A DNA stretch of 37,661 nt from Gammaproteobacteria bacterium. GTDB taxonomy: Bacteria > Pseudomonadota > Gammaproteobacteria > Pseudomonadales > CAMLJR01. This document shows positions 18,352-27,576 of this stretch, piece after piece (positions within the stretch are counted from its first letter, which is position 1; every line of letters begins with the position of its first letter). The stretch spans positions 1 to 37,661 of the forward strand of contig JAJUJZ010000016.1 of assembly GCA_029265075.1 (NCBI GenBank), written 5' to 3'. The notes under the pieces were generated by a model that had not been told where the DNA came from, did no database searches, and saw only the letters and a program-made list of their open reading frames with translations. The translations under genes were made by a program, and so were the position numbers.

Positions 18352-18891
18352 ATGAGTACTCTCTCGGATGACCACGCGCAGCCACTCTCCATTGCCATCC
18401 TGACGGTATCGGACACCCGCACCGACGCGACAGATACTTCGGGTCAGTATCTGGTCGATGCCGTGACGGCAGAGGGGCATCGGGTGATCGACCGGCAGAT
18501 TGTGAAGGACGATATCTACCGCATCCGGGCTCTCGTCTCGGTCTGGATCGCCGATCCGCAGATTCAGGTGATCATCAGCACCGGTGGCACCGGCTTCAGT
18601 GGCCGGGACTCGACGCCCGAAGCCGTTTCGGTCCTGTTTGACAAGCAGATTGAGGGGTTCGGCGAGCTGTTCAGGCATCTTTCCTATGCCGATATCGGCA
18701 CTTCAACAGTGCAGTCACGCGCGTTGGGCGGGCTGGCCAACAACACGGTGATCTTCTGTCTGCCGGGTTCGACGGGTGCCTGCCGGACCGGCTGGGAAGG
18801 CATCATCCGCGAGCAGCTCACCAGTACTCATCGGCCCTGTAACTTTGTCGGCGTGCTCAAGGTGCGCGAACAGCTGCAGGGTGGACAGTGA
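18352..18891 (+). CDS. moaB: Molybdenum cofactor biosynthesis protein MoaB
   Basis: MoaB/MogA-family proteins bind molybdopterin and adenylylate it before metal insertion; bacterial MoaB activity varies between species. The 179-residue product contains the family motifs ILTVSDTRTDATDTSGQYL (about 15-33), IISTGGTGFSGRDSTPEAV (about 82-100) and a late PGSTGACRTGWEGII. Length fits the MoaB family. A strong GGAGGT ribosome binding site precedes ATG 18352, and the moeA ATG lies one base after the stop, so the two genes form an operon. The leader may form a regulatory pseudoknot. Confidence 0.93.
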   Translation: MSTLSDDHAQPLSIAILTVSDTRTDATDTSGQYLVDAVTAEGHRVIDRQIVKDDIYRIRALVSVWIADPQIQVIISTGGTGFSGRDSTPEAVSVLFDKQIEGFGELFRHLSYADIGTSTVQSRALGGLANNTVIFCLPGSTGACRTGWEGIIREQLTSTHRPCNFVGVLKVREQLQGGQ

Positions 18892-18892
18892 G

Positions 18893-20092
18893 ATGGCGCT
18901 GCTCAGTGGGGAAGAGGCAAAAGCGCGGATTCTCGCCGACGTAGGTGCTCCGCCGGCAGCAGAGAGCGTGTCACTGGAGCATGCTGTCGGCCGGTATCTT
19001 GCGGAGGCTCAGCAGGCCGCCATCGACGTCCCGCCGGCCGATAACAGTGCCATGGACGGATATGCCCTGCGGGCGGCTGATGTGCAGCCCGGGGGCGTTC
19101 TGCCTGTCTCGCAGCGCATCGCCGCCGGCACGGTCGGCCAGCAGCTGCAGCCGGGCACCGCCGCGCGCATCTTCACGGGCGCGGAATTGCCGCCCGGCGC
19201 CGATGCCGTAGTGATTCAGGAAGAGTGCGAGCTCGTCGATGAAGGCATCCGTGTCAGCGGCGCCGTGCGGGTGGGCGACCACATCCGCCAGCGCGGCCAG
19301 GATGTTCGTGTCGGCCAGGTACTGGTGCAGGCGGGAGAGCGGCTGTCACCGGCTGCCGTGGCGCTGCTGGCCTCCGTCGGCATCGCCACGGTGCCGGTGT
19401 TCAGGCCACTTCGCGTGGCGCTGCTTTCTACCGGTGATGAGCTGGTAGACCCCGGCACGCCGCTGGCTCCGGGCGAGATTTACAACTCCAACCGGCCGCT
19501 GCTCGCCGGTATCCTCACGCAGCTGGGTTATCAGGTGGTGGATCTCGGTCGCGTGCCGGATACCGCCGTTGACACTGCTGCTGCGCTGCAGAGTGCGGCA
19601 GCGCAGGCAGATTGCGTGCTTACCACGGGTGGCGTATCGGCAGGTGATGAAGATCATGTGCGCGTCGCGATTGAGCGTCTGGGCGAGCTGCAAGTCTGGA
19701 AGCTGGCCATCAAGCCGGGCAAGCCGCTGGCCTATGGCCGTGTGGCCGATACGCCGCTGTTCGGCCTGCCCGGCAATCCGGTGTCAGCGTTCGTGACCTT
19801 CCATCTGTTCGTAAAGCCTTATCTGCACCGTCTGCAGAGCGGGGCCGATCTGCCTGAGCGGCGCTGGCGGGTGCGTGCGGGTTTCGATATGTCACGGGCA
19901 GGCCGGCGCACCGAGTATCTGCGTGTGCGCCTTGAGGACGGCGACGACGGAATGGTAGCAACACTATTCCCGAATCAGAGCTCGGGCGTGCTGACTTCGG
20001 TTGCGTGGGCCGATGGCCTGGCCGTGGTGCCGGCAGGCAGCACCGTCAGCGCTGGCGATTATGTCGACTATCTGCCGCTGCCCCGCTTGTAA
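18893..20092 (+). CDS. moeA: Molybdopterin molybdenumtransferase MoeA
   Basis: MoeA inserts molybdate into adenylylated molybdopterin, completing Moco. The 399-residue product starts MALLSGEEAKARILADVGAP. It contains PPADNSAMDGYAL (about 43-55), RIFTGAELPPGADAVV, LLSTGDELVDPG, the MoaB-like core TTGGVSAGDEDHVR and LFGLPGNPVSAFVTFHLFV. The start at 18893 lies one base after moaB and gives the family N-terminus; a longer in-frame extension inside moaB is rejected. It ends in a convergent junction with fabB. Confidence 0.95.
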   Translation: MALLSGEEAKARILADVGAPPAAESVSLEHAVGRYLAEAQQAAIDVPPADNSAMDGYALRAADVQPGGVLPVSQRIAAGTVGQQLQPGTAARIFTGAELPPGADAVVIQEECELVDEGIRVSGAVRVGDHIRQRGQDVRVGQVLVQAGERLSPAAVALLASVGIATVPVFRPLRVALLSTGDELVDPGTPLAPGEIYNSNRPLLAGILTQLGYQVVDLGRVPDTAVDTAAALQSAAAQADCVLTTGGVSAGDEDHVRVAIERLGELQVWKLAIKPGKPLAYGRVADTPLFGLPGNPVSAFVTFHLFVKPYLHRLQSGADLPERRWRVRAGFDMSRAGRRTEYLRVRLEDGDDGMVATLFPNQSSGVLTSVAWADGLAVVPAGSTVSAGDYVDYLPLPRL

Positions 20093-20108
20093 CGCCCGGT
20101 AGCTGATT

Positions 20109-20132
20109 GTAGGAGCCTGCCTTACAGGCGAA
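20109..20132 (+). repeat. REP-like element between moeA and fabB
   Basis: GTAGGAGCCTGCC followed by TTACAGGCGAA has the GTAG head and GCGAA tail of Pseudomonas-type REP elements. It folds as GCCTG-CCTTA-CAGGC. A second stem, CAGCT-GCAAA-AGCTG (20146-20160) inside ACCAC/GTGGT (20142-20146 with 20168-20172), lies just downstream; one base would have to choose between them. Confidence 0.6.
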
Positions 20133-20214
20133 TGGATTGGCACCACAGCTGCAAAAGCTGCCGACCGGTGGTTGCAAGCGAACGGGGGGCATTAAATTTT
20201 GACGGCGATAAACG

Positions 20215-20239
20215 AAACGGGCCCCAGAGGGGCCCGTTT
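20215..20239. terminator. Bidirectional terminator between moeA and fabB
   Basis: AAACGGGCCCC (20215-20225) and GGGGCCCGTTT (20229-20239) form a perfect 11-bp stem around AGA. It sits between convergent genes; the T-run is short on the plus strand (TTTG) and TTTCGTTT on the minus strand, where it lies five bases after the fabB stop. Confidence 0.8.
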
Positions 20240-20244
20240 GTAGT

Positions 20245-21471
20245 TCAGCCTTGGTAGCGCTGCAGTACCAGGCTGGCATTGGTGCCGCCAAATCCGAAGC
20301 TGTTGGAGAGCACGCGGTTGAGCGTGACATTGTCGCGACGGCTCTGCACGATCGGCATGCCTTCGGCTTTCGGGTCGAGCGTCTCGATGTTGGCGGATGC
20401 AGCGATGAAGTTGTTCTGCATCATCAGCAGGCAGTAGATCGCCTCATGCACCCCGGCTGCGCCCAGCGAGTGCCCTGACAGAGACTTGGTCGAGCTGATC
20501 GGCGGAACTTCGGTGCCTCTGGACTCAAATGCCTGGCGGATCGCCTCCAGCTCCTGGATGTCGCCAGCCGGGGTCGATGTGCCGTGGCTGTTGATGTAGT
20601 CGATCGGGCCATCCACGGTCGCCAGCGCCTGATGCATGCAGCGGATCGCGCCTTCGCCGCTCGGGGCTACCATGTCGACGCCATCGGAAGTGGCGCCATA
20701 GCCCACCACTTCGGCGTAGATGGTGGCGCCGCGTGCTTTAGCGTGCTCCAGCTCCTCGAGTACCACCATGCCACCGCCACCGGCAATGACGAAGCCGTCG
20801 CGGTTGGCGTCATAGGTGCGCGACGCTTTGGTCGGTGCGTCGTTGTATTTGCTGGAGAGGGCGCCCATGGCGTCGAACAGGCAGCTCAGCGTCCAGTGCT
20901 CTTCCTCGCCGCCACCCGCCAGCACGATGTCCTGCTTGCCGAGCTGAATCAGCTCTGCGCCGTTGCCGATGCAGTGGGCGCTGGTGGCACAGGCCGAAGA
21001 GATCGAATAGTTGACGCCCTTGATCTTGAGCGGGGTCGCCAGACAGGCAGAAACGGTGCTGCCCATGGTTTGCGTGACGCGGTAGGGCCCCACCCGCTTG
21101 ACGCCTTTTTCGCGGAGGATGTCTGCTGCTTCGACGAGGTTGGCCGACGAAGCGCCACCGGAGCCGGCGATGATACCGGTGCGGACGTTCGAGACCTCAG
21201 CCTCGGTCAGACCAGCGTCAGCGATGGCCTGCTGGGCTGCCAGGAAGGCGTAGGCCGCAGCGTCGCCCATGAAACGCAGCTGCTTGCGGTCGATCAGCTC
21301 GGAAAAATCGATGTCGATGGTGCCGGCAACCTGGCTGCGAAAACCGAGCGCCTGGTAATCCTCGCGGAAACGGATGCCTGAGCGTCCTTCGCGCAGAGAG
21401 TCCAGCACCTGCTCCTTGTTCTGGCCGAGGCAGGACACGATGCCCAGACCGGTGATGACGACTCGTCTCAT
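20245..21471 (-). CDS. fabB: 3-oxoacyl-ACP synthase I
   Basis: FabB elongates acyl chains in type II fatty acid synthesis and is needed for the unsaturated branch started by FabA. The 408-residue product has the thiolase fold, with catalytic Cys161 in [10 protein letters not shown], and histidines in [11 protein letters not shown] and [11 protein letters not shown]. The C-terminal [14 protein letters not shown] is conserved. Start 21471 ([20 protein letters not shown]) is preferred over an in-frame upstream extension of 11 codons because AGGGG precedes it and it matches the family. It follows fabA by 38 bases. Confidence 0.97.
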   Translation of the reverse strand: MRRVVITGLGIVSCLGQNKEQVLDSLREGRSGIRFREDYQALGFRSQVAGTIDIDFSELIDRKQLRFMGDAAAYAFLAAQQAIADAGLTEAEVSNVRTGIIAGSGGASSANLVEAADILREKGVKRVGPYRVTQTMGSTVSACLATPLKIKGVNYSISSACATSAHCIGNGAELIQLGKQDIVLAGGGEEEHWTLSCLFDAMGALSSKYNDAPTKASRTYDANRDGFVIAGGGGMVVLEELEHAKARGATIYAEVVGYGATSDGVDMVAPSGEGAIRCMHQALATVDGPIDYINSHGTSTPAGDIQELEAIRQAFESRGTEVPPISSTKSLSGHSLGAAGVHEAIYCLLMMQNNFIAASANIETLDPKAEGMPIVQSRRDNVTLNRVLSNSFGFGGTNASLVLQRYQG

Positions 21472-21509
21472 GGAATACCCCTGACTAAGCGTGGATAGTG
21501 GCAATCGGT

Positions 21510-22037
21510 TCAGGCCAGCGCTTCACTGTCCGCCTGGAACAGGCCGACCCGCAGATCCTTTGCCTCATAAATGATCTTGCCATCGACCGCGACAGTGCCG
21601 TCGGCGATACCCATGACCAGTTTGCGCTCGATGACGCGCTTGAGGTCAAGCTGATACGTAACGCGGTGCGCAGTCGGCAACACCTGGCCGGTAAATTTTA
21701 TCTCGCCGGCACCCAGTGCACGACCGCGTCCGGGGTTCCCGCGCCATGCCAGATAGAAGCCGACCAGCTGCCACATCGCGTCCAGACCGAGACAGCCGGG
21801 CATCACCGGGTCGCCGGGGAAGTGGCACTGGAAGAACCAAAGGTCCGGATGGATGTCCAGTTCCGCTCGCAGCTCACCTTTGCCGAACTGCCCACCCTCA
21901 TTCGAGATGTGGGTAATGCGGTCGAGCATGAGCATGTTATCGGTCGGCAGCTGAGCATTGCCAGGGCCAAACATGCGGCCGTGGCCGCAGGCGATCAGTT
22001 CGTCTTTAGTGAAGGAGTGCTGCGTGCGAAAAGGCAT
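21510..22037 (-). CDS. fabA: 3-hydroxydecanoyl-ACP dehydratase/isomerase
   Basis: FabA dehydrates 3-hydroxydecanoyl-ACP and isomerises trans-2- to cis-3-decenoyl-ACP, committing carbon to unsaturated fatty acids. The 175-residue product has His72 ([11 protein letters not shown]) and Asp86 ([10 protein letters not shown]), matching the catalytic pair of E. coli FabA. The segment [10 protein letters not shown] is also typical. It is upstream of fabB on the minus strand, so the two form an operon, as in Pseudomonas. Its promoter region carries two palindromes. Confidence 0.97.
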   Translation of the reverse strand: MPFRTQHSFTKDELIACGHGRMFGPGNAQLPTDNMLMLDRITHISNEGGQFGKGELRAELDIHPDLWFFQCHFPGDPVMPGCLGLDAMWQLVGFYLAWRGNPGRGRALGAGEIKFTGQVLPTAHRVTYQLDLKRVIERKLVMGIADGTVAVDGKIIYEAKDLRVGLFQADSEALA

Positions 22038-22073
22038 GTCGGGCGGTCACCAGCTTGGTTGGGGCGCCGGAAT

Positions 22074-22084
22074 CACAAATTGTG
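22074..22084. promoter_or_regulatory. Palindrome in the fabA leader
   Basis: CACAAATTGTG is a perfect 11-base inverted repeat with a central A. It lies about 25-35 bases downstream of the predicted fabA -10 box, a place suited to a repressor. No regulator gene is in the window. Confidence 0.4.
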
Positions 22085-22102
22085 CCCGCGCCAGCAAAAA
22101 GG

Positions 22103-22116
22103 ATTGCAATTGTAAT
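22103..22116. promoter_or_regulatory. Operator-like palindrome over the fabA -10 box
   Basis: ATTGCAATTGTAAT is a 14-base near-palindrome with one mismatched pair. It overlaps the predicted fabA -10 box on the minus strand. Unsaturated fatty acid genes are often controlled by TetR-type FabR or DesT; I cannot match this site to either. Confidence 0.45.
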
Positions 22117-22136
22117 AGGCACTGGTGGATTGTCCA
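22109..22136 (-). promoter_or_regulatory. Predicted fabA-fabB promoter
   Basis: On the minus strand TGGACA (22136-22131), a 16-base spacer and TACAAT (22114-22109) form a good sigma-70 promoter, each box five of six. The leader would be about 65 bases. Confidence 0.65.
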
Positions 22137-22301
22137 GTCCGGGCGGCCGCCCTCTGTGACGCGCCTGGAGCTTGGCGTACCATAGTCGCCTTTGCGTCGG
22201 CTTGACCGGGAGCTGTCTGCAGCAGCTCAGGGAACGCACACGGCGACCCAGCGGCTGGACCAGAGCGCTGAACGAATCGCTAGTTAAGGAAGGAGAAAAG
22301 T

Positions 22302-23651
22302 GTGCACATTACAGTAATCGGCACCGGCTACGTAGGGCTGGTGACGGGCACCTGTTTCACCGAGATGGGCAACCACGTCACCTGCGTGGATACCGACGAA
22401 GCCAAGCTCACGCGTTTGCAGAACGGCATCATCCCCATCTATGAGCCCGGCCTTGAGCCGATGGTCGAGAGCGCCATGGCCAACGGCCTGCTGCGTTTCA
22501 CCACCGACCTGGCGGACGGCCTGCAGCGGGCTGAATATGTGTTTATCGCTGTCGGTACGCCACCGGGCGAAGATGGTTCGGCCGATCTGCAATATGTGCT
22601 CGCCGCTGCGCGTTCCATCGGCCAGCATCTGCAGCAGTATGCCGTCATTGTGGATAAATCGACGGTACCGGTAGGGACTGCCGAGCTGGTGCGTCAGACC
22701 ATTGCTGAAGAGCTCGCCGCGCGGGGTGCGGATATCGAGTTCGATGTGGTGAGCAACCCCGAATTTCTCAAGGAGGGGGCCGCTGTCAACGACTTCATGC
22801 GCCCCGACCGCGTCGTCATCGGCACCGAGAGCGAGCGCGCGCGCGAACGGATGGCAGCGCTCTATGCGCCCTATGTGCGCGCCAGCGACCGCCTCATCTT
22901 TATGGGCACCCGTGACGCGGAAATGACCAAATACGCCGCCAACGCCATGCTGGCAACGCGAATCTCCTTCATGAACGAAATCGCCAATCTCTGTGACCAG
23001 CTCGAGGTGGATGTCGAGAATGTGCGCAAGGGGATCGGGTCCGACAGCCGCATTGGCTATGCCTTCCTCTATCCTGGCTGCGGCTATGGTGGTTCCTGCT
23101 TTCCGAAGGACGTGAAAGCACTGGTGCATCTGAGCAAGCAGCAGTCGTTTATGCCGGCGCTGCTGGAAGCGGTTGAAGAGCGCAACGAAAAACAGAAACA
23201 CGTCCTCTTCGAAAAGATCAGCCGTTATTTTGGCGGCGATCTGAGTGGCCGGCGTTTCGGCATCTGGGGTCTGGCGTTCAAGCCGGAAACCGACGACATG
23301 CGTGAAGCCCCCTCCATTGTGCTGATCAATGCGCTGATTGCGGCGGGTGCCATTGTGGCCGCCTACGACCCGGTCGCCACGGAGACTGCTGCCCGTGAAT
23401 TTCCGGCCGAATGGCTGGAGGATGGCCGGCTCACCATCAACAAGTATCAGTATGACGTGCTCAAGGATGCCGATGCGCTGGTGCTGGTGACGGAATGGAA
23501 GCGTTTTCGCCAGCCCGATTTCGGTGCGGTTAAAGAGCTGCTGCGACAACCGCTCATTTTCGACGGGCGTAACCAGTACGACCCCGACCGGCTGCGGGAG
23601 CGCGGCTTCACTTACTTCGGCATCGGTCGTCGGAACGCCGTGCTGTCCTGA
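22302..23651 (+). CDS. ugd: UDP-glucose 6-dehydrogenase
   Basis: This enzyme oxidises UDP-glucose twice with NAD+ to UDP-glucuronate, a precursor for acidic exopolysaccharides. The 449-residue product begins MHITVIGTGYVGLVTGTCF, a dinucleotide-binding fold with GXGXXG. Catalytic Cys266 lies in GCGYGGSCFPKDVKAL. The C-terminal UDP-binding domain has GLAFKPETDDMREAPS. The start is GTG with AGGAAGGAG just upstream. It heads a nucleotide-sugar gene group with manC, galU and manB. GDP-mannose dehydrogenase (AlgD) is related, but the sequence reads as Ugd; I put this at about nine in ten. Confidence 0.92.
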   Translation: MHITVIGTGYVGLVTGTCFTEMGNHVTCVDTDEAKLTRLQNGIIPIYEPGLEPMVESAMANGLLRFTTDLADGLQRAEYVFIAVGTPPGEDGSADLQYVLAAARSIGQHLQQYAVIVDKSTVPVGTAELVRQTIAEELAARGADIEFDVVSNPEFLKEGAAVNDFMRPDRVVIGTESERARERMAALYAPYVRASDRLIFMGTRDAEMTKYAANAMLATRISFMNEIANLCDQLEVDVENVRKGIGSDSRIGYAFLYPGCGYGGSCFPKDVKALVHLSKQQSFMPALLEAVEERNEKQKHVLFEKISRYFGGDLSGRRFGIWGLAFKPETDDMREAPSIVLINALIAAGAIVAAYDPVATETAAREFPAEWLEDGRLTINKYQYDVLKDADALVLVTEWKRFRQPDFGAVKELLRQPLIFDGRNQYDPDRLRERGFTYFGIGRRNAVLS

Positions 23652-23703
23652 GTGGGTTCCCTGAAACCAAATATTGAACTGATTCAAGGAGAGGTATCGC
23701 CGC

Positions 23704-25116
23704 ATGCTCGTTCCCGTTCTACTTTCCGGAGGTGTCGGCAGCCGGCTCTGGCCGGTCTCCCGCGAGCTCTATCCCAAGCAGTTTCTGCCGCTGGCCGGTG
23801 AGGAGAGCCTGCTGGTGCAAACGCTGCAGCGCGCAAAAGAAATAAAGGGTGCTGCCGCGCCGCTGGTGGTCTGCAATGCGGAACACCGCTTCCTGGTGGC
23901 GGAGCAACTGCGTCACGCCGGGGTGGAGCCCCAGGCCATTATTCTGGAGCCGGAGGGGCGCAATACTGCACCCGCCGTTGCCATTGCTGCGCTCGAGGCA
24001 CTTAAACAGGAGCCGGATGCGACGCTGCTGGTGCTGCCGGCGGACCACGTGATCATGGAGCCCGACCAGTTCCGGACCGCAGTTGAGCAGGGCATGCCGG
24101 CGGCGGCAGCGGGACAGCTGGTGACCTTCGGCATCGTCCCGTCAGGGCCAGAAACCGGTTATGGCTATATCCGCTGTGGCAGGCCGCAGGATGAGTGTCT
24201 GCGGCAGGTAGCTGAGTTCGTTGAGAAGCCTGACCGCGAGACCGCGCAGAGCTACCTCGACAGCGGTAACTATCTCTGGAACAGCGGCATGTTTCTGCTG
24301 CGGGCCGACAGCTATCTGAACGAACTCGAGCGATTCGCGCCGGCCATCCTCGCCGCCAGCCGGGCGGCGCTGGAGGGCGGACAGCAGGATCTGGACTTTG
24401 TGCGCCTTGATGCGGCCGCCTTCGCCGACTGCCCGAGCGACTCCATCGACTATGCGGTGATGGAACACACCGATAAGGCTGTGGTCGTACCGCTGGCCTG
24501 TGGCTGGAGCGATGTCGGCTCCTGGTCATCGCTGTGGGAAGTGGGCACCAAGGATGATATTGGCAACACCACCACGGGTGATGTGCTGCTTCACGATGTC
24601 GATAACAGCTATATCCGGGCCGAATCGCGCCTGGTAGCAGCGGTCGGTGTCGACGACCTGGTGGTGGTCGAAACCTCTGACGCGGTGCTGGTGGCCAGAC
24701 GCGACCGCGTACAGGATGTGAGGCACATCGTTAATTCGCTCAAGGAGGCCAGGCGCGACGAAGCGACTGTCCACAAACAGGTATTCCGGCCGTGGGGGTC
24801 TTATGAGTCACTCGTCTCCGCCGGCCGCTTCCAGGTGAAGCGTATTATCGTCAACCCGGGTCAGCAGCTGTCGCTGCAGATGCACCACCACCGCGCCGAG
24901 CACTGGATCGTGGTCAGTGGCACCGCGGAAGTCACCTGCGAAGACAAGGTATTTCTGCTGGGCGAGGATCAGTCCACCTACATTCCGCTTGGCAACCGGC
25001 ACCGCCTCACCAATCCCGGCGTCATCCCGCTGGAGATTATCGAGGTGCAGACCGGCAGTTATCTGGGTGAGGACGATATCGTCCGTTTTCAGGATGTGTA
25101 CGGCCGCGATCAGTAA
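23704..25116 (+). CDS. manC: Mannose-1-phosphate guanylyltransferase/mannose-6-phosphate isomerase
   Basis: This bifunctional type II enzyme makes GDP-mannose from mannose-1-phosphate and can isomerise fructose-6-phosphate to mannose-6-phosphate. The 470-residue product has the pyrophosphorylase signature LLSGGVGSRLWPVSRELYPK at the N-terminus, FVEKPD, and GWSDVGSW near residue 267. The C-terminal cupin domain has metal-binding histidines at QMHHHRAEHWIVVSG (His394-396). It matches the AlgA/XanB/CpsB type. It lies between ugd and galU with a 52-base gap behind ugd. Confidence 0.95.
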   Translation: MLVPVLLSGGVGSRLWPVSRELYPKQFLPLAGEESLLVQTLQRAKEIKGAAAPLVVCNAEHRFLVAEQLRHAGVEPQAIILEPEGRNTAPAVAIAALEALKQEPDATLLVLPADHVIMEPDQFRTAVEQGMPAAAAGQLVTFGIVPSGPETGYGYIRCGRPQDECLRQVAEFVEKPDRETAQSYLDSGNYLWNSGMFLLRADSYLNELERFAPAILAASRAALEGGQQDLDFVRLDAAAFADCPSDSIDYAVMEHTDKAVVVPLACGWSDVGSWSSLWEVGTKDDIGNTTTGDVLLHDVDNSYIRAESRLVAAVGVDDLVVVETSDAVLVARRDRVQDVRHIVNSLKEARRDEATVHKQVFRPWGSYESLVSAGRFQVKRIIVNPGQQLSLQMHHHRAEHWIVVSGTAEVTCEDKVFLLGEDQSTYIPLGNRHRLTNPGVIPLEIIEVQTGSYLGEDDIVRFQDVYGRDQ

Positions 25117-25185
25117 GCAAGGGCGCCCGCGCTCGTTGCTGGCCGGGTCAGATACCTTGAAACATCAGCACACAGGAAGCGTTCC

Positions 25186-26016
25186 ATGATCAAGAAGTGT
25201 CTGTTTCCGGTAGCGGGCTACGGTACGCGATTTTTGCCCGCGACCAAATCGATGCCCAAGGAGATGTTGCCGATCGTTAACAAGCCGCTGGTGCAGTACG
25301 GCGTGGAAGAGGCGATCGAGGCTAATCTCTGCGAAATCGCGCTGGTGACTGGTCGCGGCAAGCGCGCCATTGCCGATCACTTCGACACAGCTTACGAGCT
25401 GGAACATCAGATTGCGGGTACCAGTAAGGAAAAGTACCTCAGTAGTATCCGCAACGTGCTCGACAAAGGCACTTTCGCGATGACGCGTCAGCGCGAGATG
25501 AAAGGGCTGGGGCACGCCATCCTCACGGGCGAAGTGCTGATTGGCAACGAGCCATTCGGTGTGATTCTCTCAGACGACCTCTGCATCAATGACGGCGGCG
25601 AAGGCGTCATGGCACAGATGGTGCGATTGTTCCGGCAGTTCCGCTGCAGCATCGTGGCAGTACAGGAAGTGCCGGCGGATCAGATTGAAAAATATGGGGT
25701 GATCGCCGGCGAGTCGCTGAAGGATGGGCTCTACCGGGTTGACAATATGGTTGAAAAGCCGAAGGCCGACGAGGCGCCGTCCAACCTGGCCATTATCGGC
25801 CGTTACATCCTCACCCCGGATATCTTCGACATCCTGCGTGATACGCAGCCAGGAAAAAATGGCGAGATTCAGATCACCGATGCGCTGCTGACGCAGGCGC
25901 GTGAAGGCTGCGTCATGGCTTACAAGTTCCAGGGTCGCCGCTTCGACTGCGGATCGGTCGATGGTTTCGTTGAGGCCACCAACTTCGTTTACGAGAATAT
26001 CTACCAGCCCGAGTGA
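25186..26016 (+). CDS. galU: UTP-glucose-1-phosphate uridylyltransferase
   Basis: GalU makes UDP-glucose from UTP and glucose-1-phosphate, feeding ugd and glucosyl transfer. The 276-residue product begins [20 protein letters not shown] with the nucleotidyltransferase motif, and shows [20 protein letters not shown] and [19 protein letters not shown]. The length is typical. AGGAAG precedes the ATG. Its place between manC and manB supports a sugar-supply role for the exopolysaccharide. Confidence 0.96.
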   Translation: MIKKCLFPVAGYGTRFLPATKSMPKEMLPIVNKPLVQYGVEEAIEANLCEIALVTGRGKRAIADHFDTAYELEHQIAGTSKEKYLSSIRNVLDKGTFAMTRQREMKGLGHAILTGEVLIGNEPFGVILSDDLCINDGGEGVMAQMVRLFRQFRCSIVAVQEVPADQIEKYGVIAGESLKDGLYRVDNMVEKPKADEAPSNLAIIGRYILTPDIFDILRDTQPGKNGEIQITDALLTQAREGCVMAYKFQGRRFDCGSVDGFVEATNFVYENIYQPE

Positions 26017-26048
26017 TTGCTCGGGTGCACGCCGCGGAGAAGAGGTTA

Positions 26049-27407
26049 ATGGCAGGCACACTGGAATGCTTCAAGGCTTATGACGTGCGTGGTCGCGTTC
26101 CCGACCAGCTCAACGAAGAGATTGCTTATCGTATCGGTCGAGCCTATGCCGAGGTGGTGCGGCCAGCTAATGTCGTCGTCGGCCGCGATATCCGGCTCAC
26201 CAGCGAGCAGATTAAAGCGGCGCTCAGTGAAGGCCTGCGGGACAGCGGCGTCGATGTTTACGACATCGGGTTGTGTGGTACCGAGGAGATCTATTTCGCC
26301 ACGGCACATGCTGGCATGGGCGGCGGCATTGCTGTGACTGCCAGCCACAACCCCAAGGACTACAACGGCATGAAGTTTGTGCGTGAAGAGTCCAGGCCGA
26401 TCAGTGGCGACAGCGGCCTCAAAGAGATTCAGCGGCTGGCCGAGCAAAATAACTTTGCACCGGCCTCACGACGTGGCGACCTGCAGCCGCTCGACACCTC
26501 GGCTGCCTATATCGAACATCTGCTCAGCTATGTCGATATGACGACGCTGAAGCCACTTAAAATTGTGGTAAACGCTGGCAATGGGGGCGCAGGTCAGGTC
26601 ATCGATCGTCTCGAACAGCACCTGCCTTTTGAGTTCGTAAAAATCCAGCACGACCCCGACGGCAACTTTCCGAACGGCGTACCAAATCCGCTGCTGGAAG
26701 AAAACCGCGCAATTACCTCCAATGCTGTGCTTCAGCATGGCGCCGATCTCGCGGTTGCCTGGGATGGCGACTTCGACCGCTGCTTCCTGTTCGACGAGAA
26801 AGGCAATTTTCTGGAAGGCTATTACATCGTTGGGTTGCTGGCGGAGGCGTTTCTGCGCCAATCACCGGGCGAGAAGATCGTCCACGATCCGCGCCTTACC
26901 TGGAATACAATCGATGTCGTGCAGAGCCTCGGCGGCGAACCGGTGCAGAGCAAGACCGGGCATGCCTTCATCAAAGAGCGGATGCGCAAGGAAAACGCCA
27001 TCTACGGTGGTGAGATGAGCGCGCATCACTACTTCCGCGATTTCGCGTACTGCGACAGCGGCATGATCCCCTGGCTGCTGGTGACCCAGCTGATCACCGC
27101 TGCTGGCAAGCCGCTCTCTTCGCTGGTGGAAGAGCGCATGCGCGCCTATCCCTGCAGTGGCGAGATCAACCGGACCGTGACCGACGTGACGGCTGTGATC
27201 GCGGCCATCGAGGCAGAGTACGCACCGGTAGCGAACGAAGTCGACCACACAGATGGCGTCAGCATCATCATGGGCGAATGGCGCTTCAATCTGCGAGGTT
27301 CCAACACCGAACCGGTCCTGCGACTCAATGTCGAGAGCCGTGGTGATGTAGAACTGATGCGGGACAAGACCGCCGAGCTGCTGCATCTGATCGACAAGCT
27401 GGCCTGA
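26049..27407 (+). CDS. manB: Phosphomannomutase (CpsG/ManB type)
   Basis: This enzyme interconverts mannose-6-phosphate and mannose-1-phosphate, supplying ManC. The 452-residue product has the catalytic serine loop [13 protein letters not shown] (about residues 98-110), the metal-binding DGDFDRC (about 238-244) and the sugar-binding [10 protein letters not shown] (about 320-329). The phosphate-binding loop is [14 protein letters not shown] near the end. It closely resembles E. coli CpsG by eye. ATG 26049 with AGAAGAGG upstream gives the family N-terminus; an in-frame GTG at 26013 overlapping galU is rejected. Confidence 0.94.
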   Translation: MAGTLECFKAYDVRGRVPDQLNEEIAYRIGRAYAEVVRPANVVVGRDIRLTSEQIKAALSEGLRDSGVDVYDIGLCGTEEIYFATAHAGMGGGIAVTASHNPKDYNGMKFVREESRPISGDSGLKEIQRLAEQNNFAPASRRGDLQPLDTSAAYIEHLLSYVDMTTLKPLKIVVNAGNGGAGQVIDRLEQHLPFEFVKIQHDPDGNFPNGVPNPLLEENRAITSNAVLQHGADLAVAWDGDFDRCFLFDEKGNFLEGYYIVGLLAEAFLRQSPGEKIVHDPRLTWNTIDVVQSLGGEPVQSKTGHAFIKERMRKENAIYGGEMSAHHYFRDFAYCDSGMIPWLLVTQLITAAGKPLSSLVEERMRAYPCSGEINRTVTDVTAVIAAIEAEYAPVANEVDHTDGVSIIMGEWRFNLRGSNTEPVLRLNVESRGDVELMRDKTAELLHLIDKLA

Positions 27408-27413
27408 TTCTTT

Positions 27414-27452
27414 GCGTTCGCAGAGGCTGCGTTTGCAGAAGTTCGTTCGCAG
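27414..27452 (+). repeat. Three short direct repeats after manB
   Basis: GCGTTCGCAG (27414), GCGTTTGCAG (27429) and TCGTTCGCAG (27443) recur at 15- and 14-base intervals just after the manB stop. Function unknown; this may be degenerate repeat DNA. Confidence 0.4.
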
Positions 27453-27478
27453 CGGACGCCAGTGCCAACGCCGTCAGC

Positions 27479-27513
27479 TTGTCCCTGCAGGCGGCTTCCT
27501 GCGGCCGGTTTTT
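27479..27513. repeat. Possible decayed REP-like element with hairpin
   Basis: On the minus strand the 24 bases beginning GCAGGAAGCCGCC resemble the REP-like copies only with indels. GCAGG (27487-27491) pairs with CCTGC (27498-27502). A T-run (27509-27513) follows, so a weak plus-strand terminator for manB is an alternative. The rest of this convergent 169-base gap shows nothing else. Confidence 0.3.
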
Positions 27514-27576
27514 ACTTCGTTCTTGCAGAGGTCGCCACGCTGTGGGCCCCGGGCATATTCCAAACCGCGACCTGCA

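Noticed and set aside
22284-23705. Minus-strand frame (473 codons) opposite ugd
   Set aside because: ugd on the plus strand is certain; this frame has no recognisable domain.
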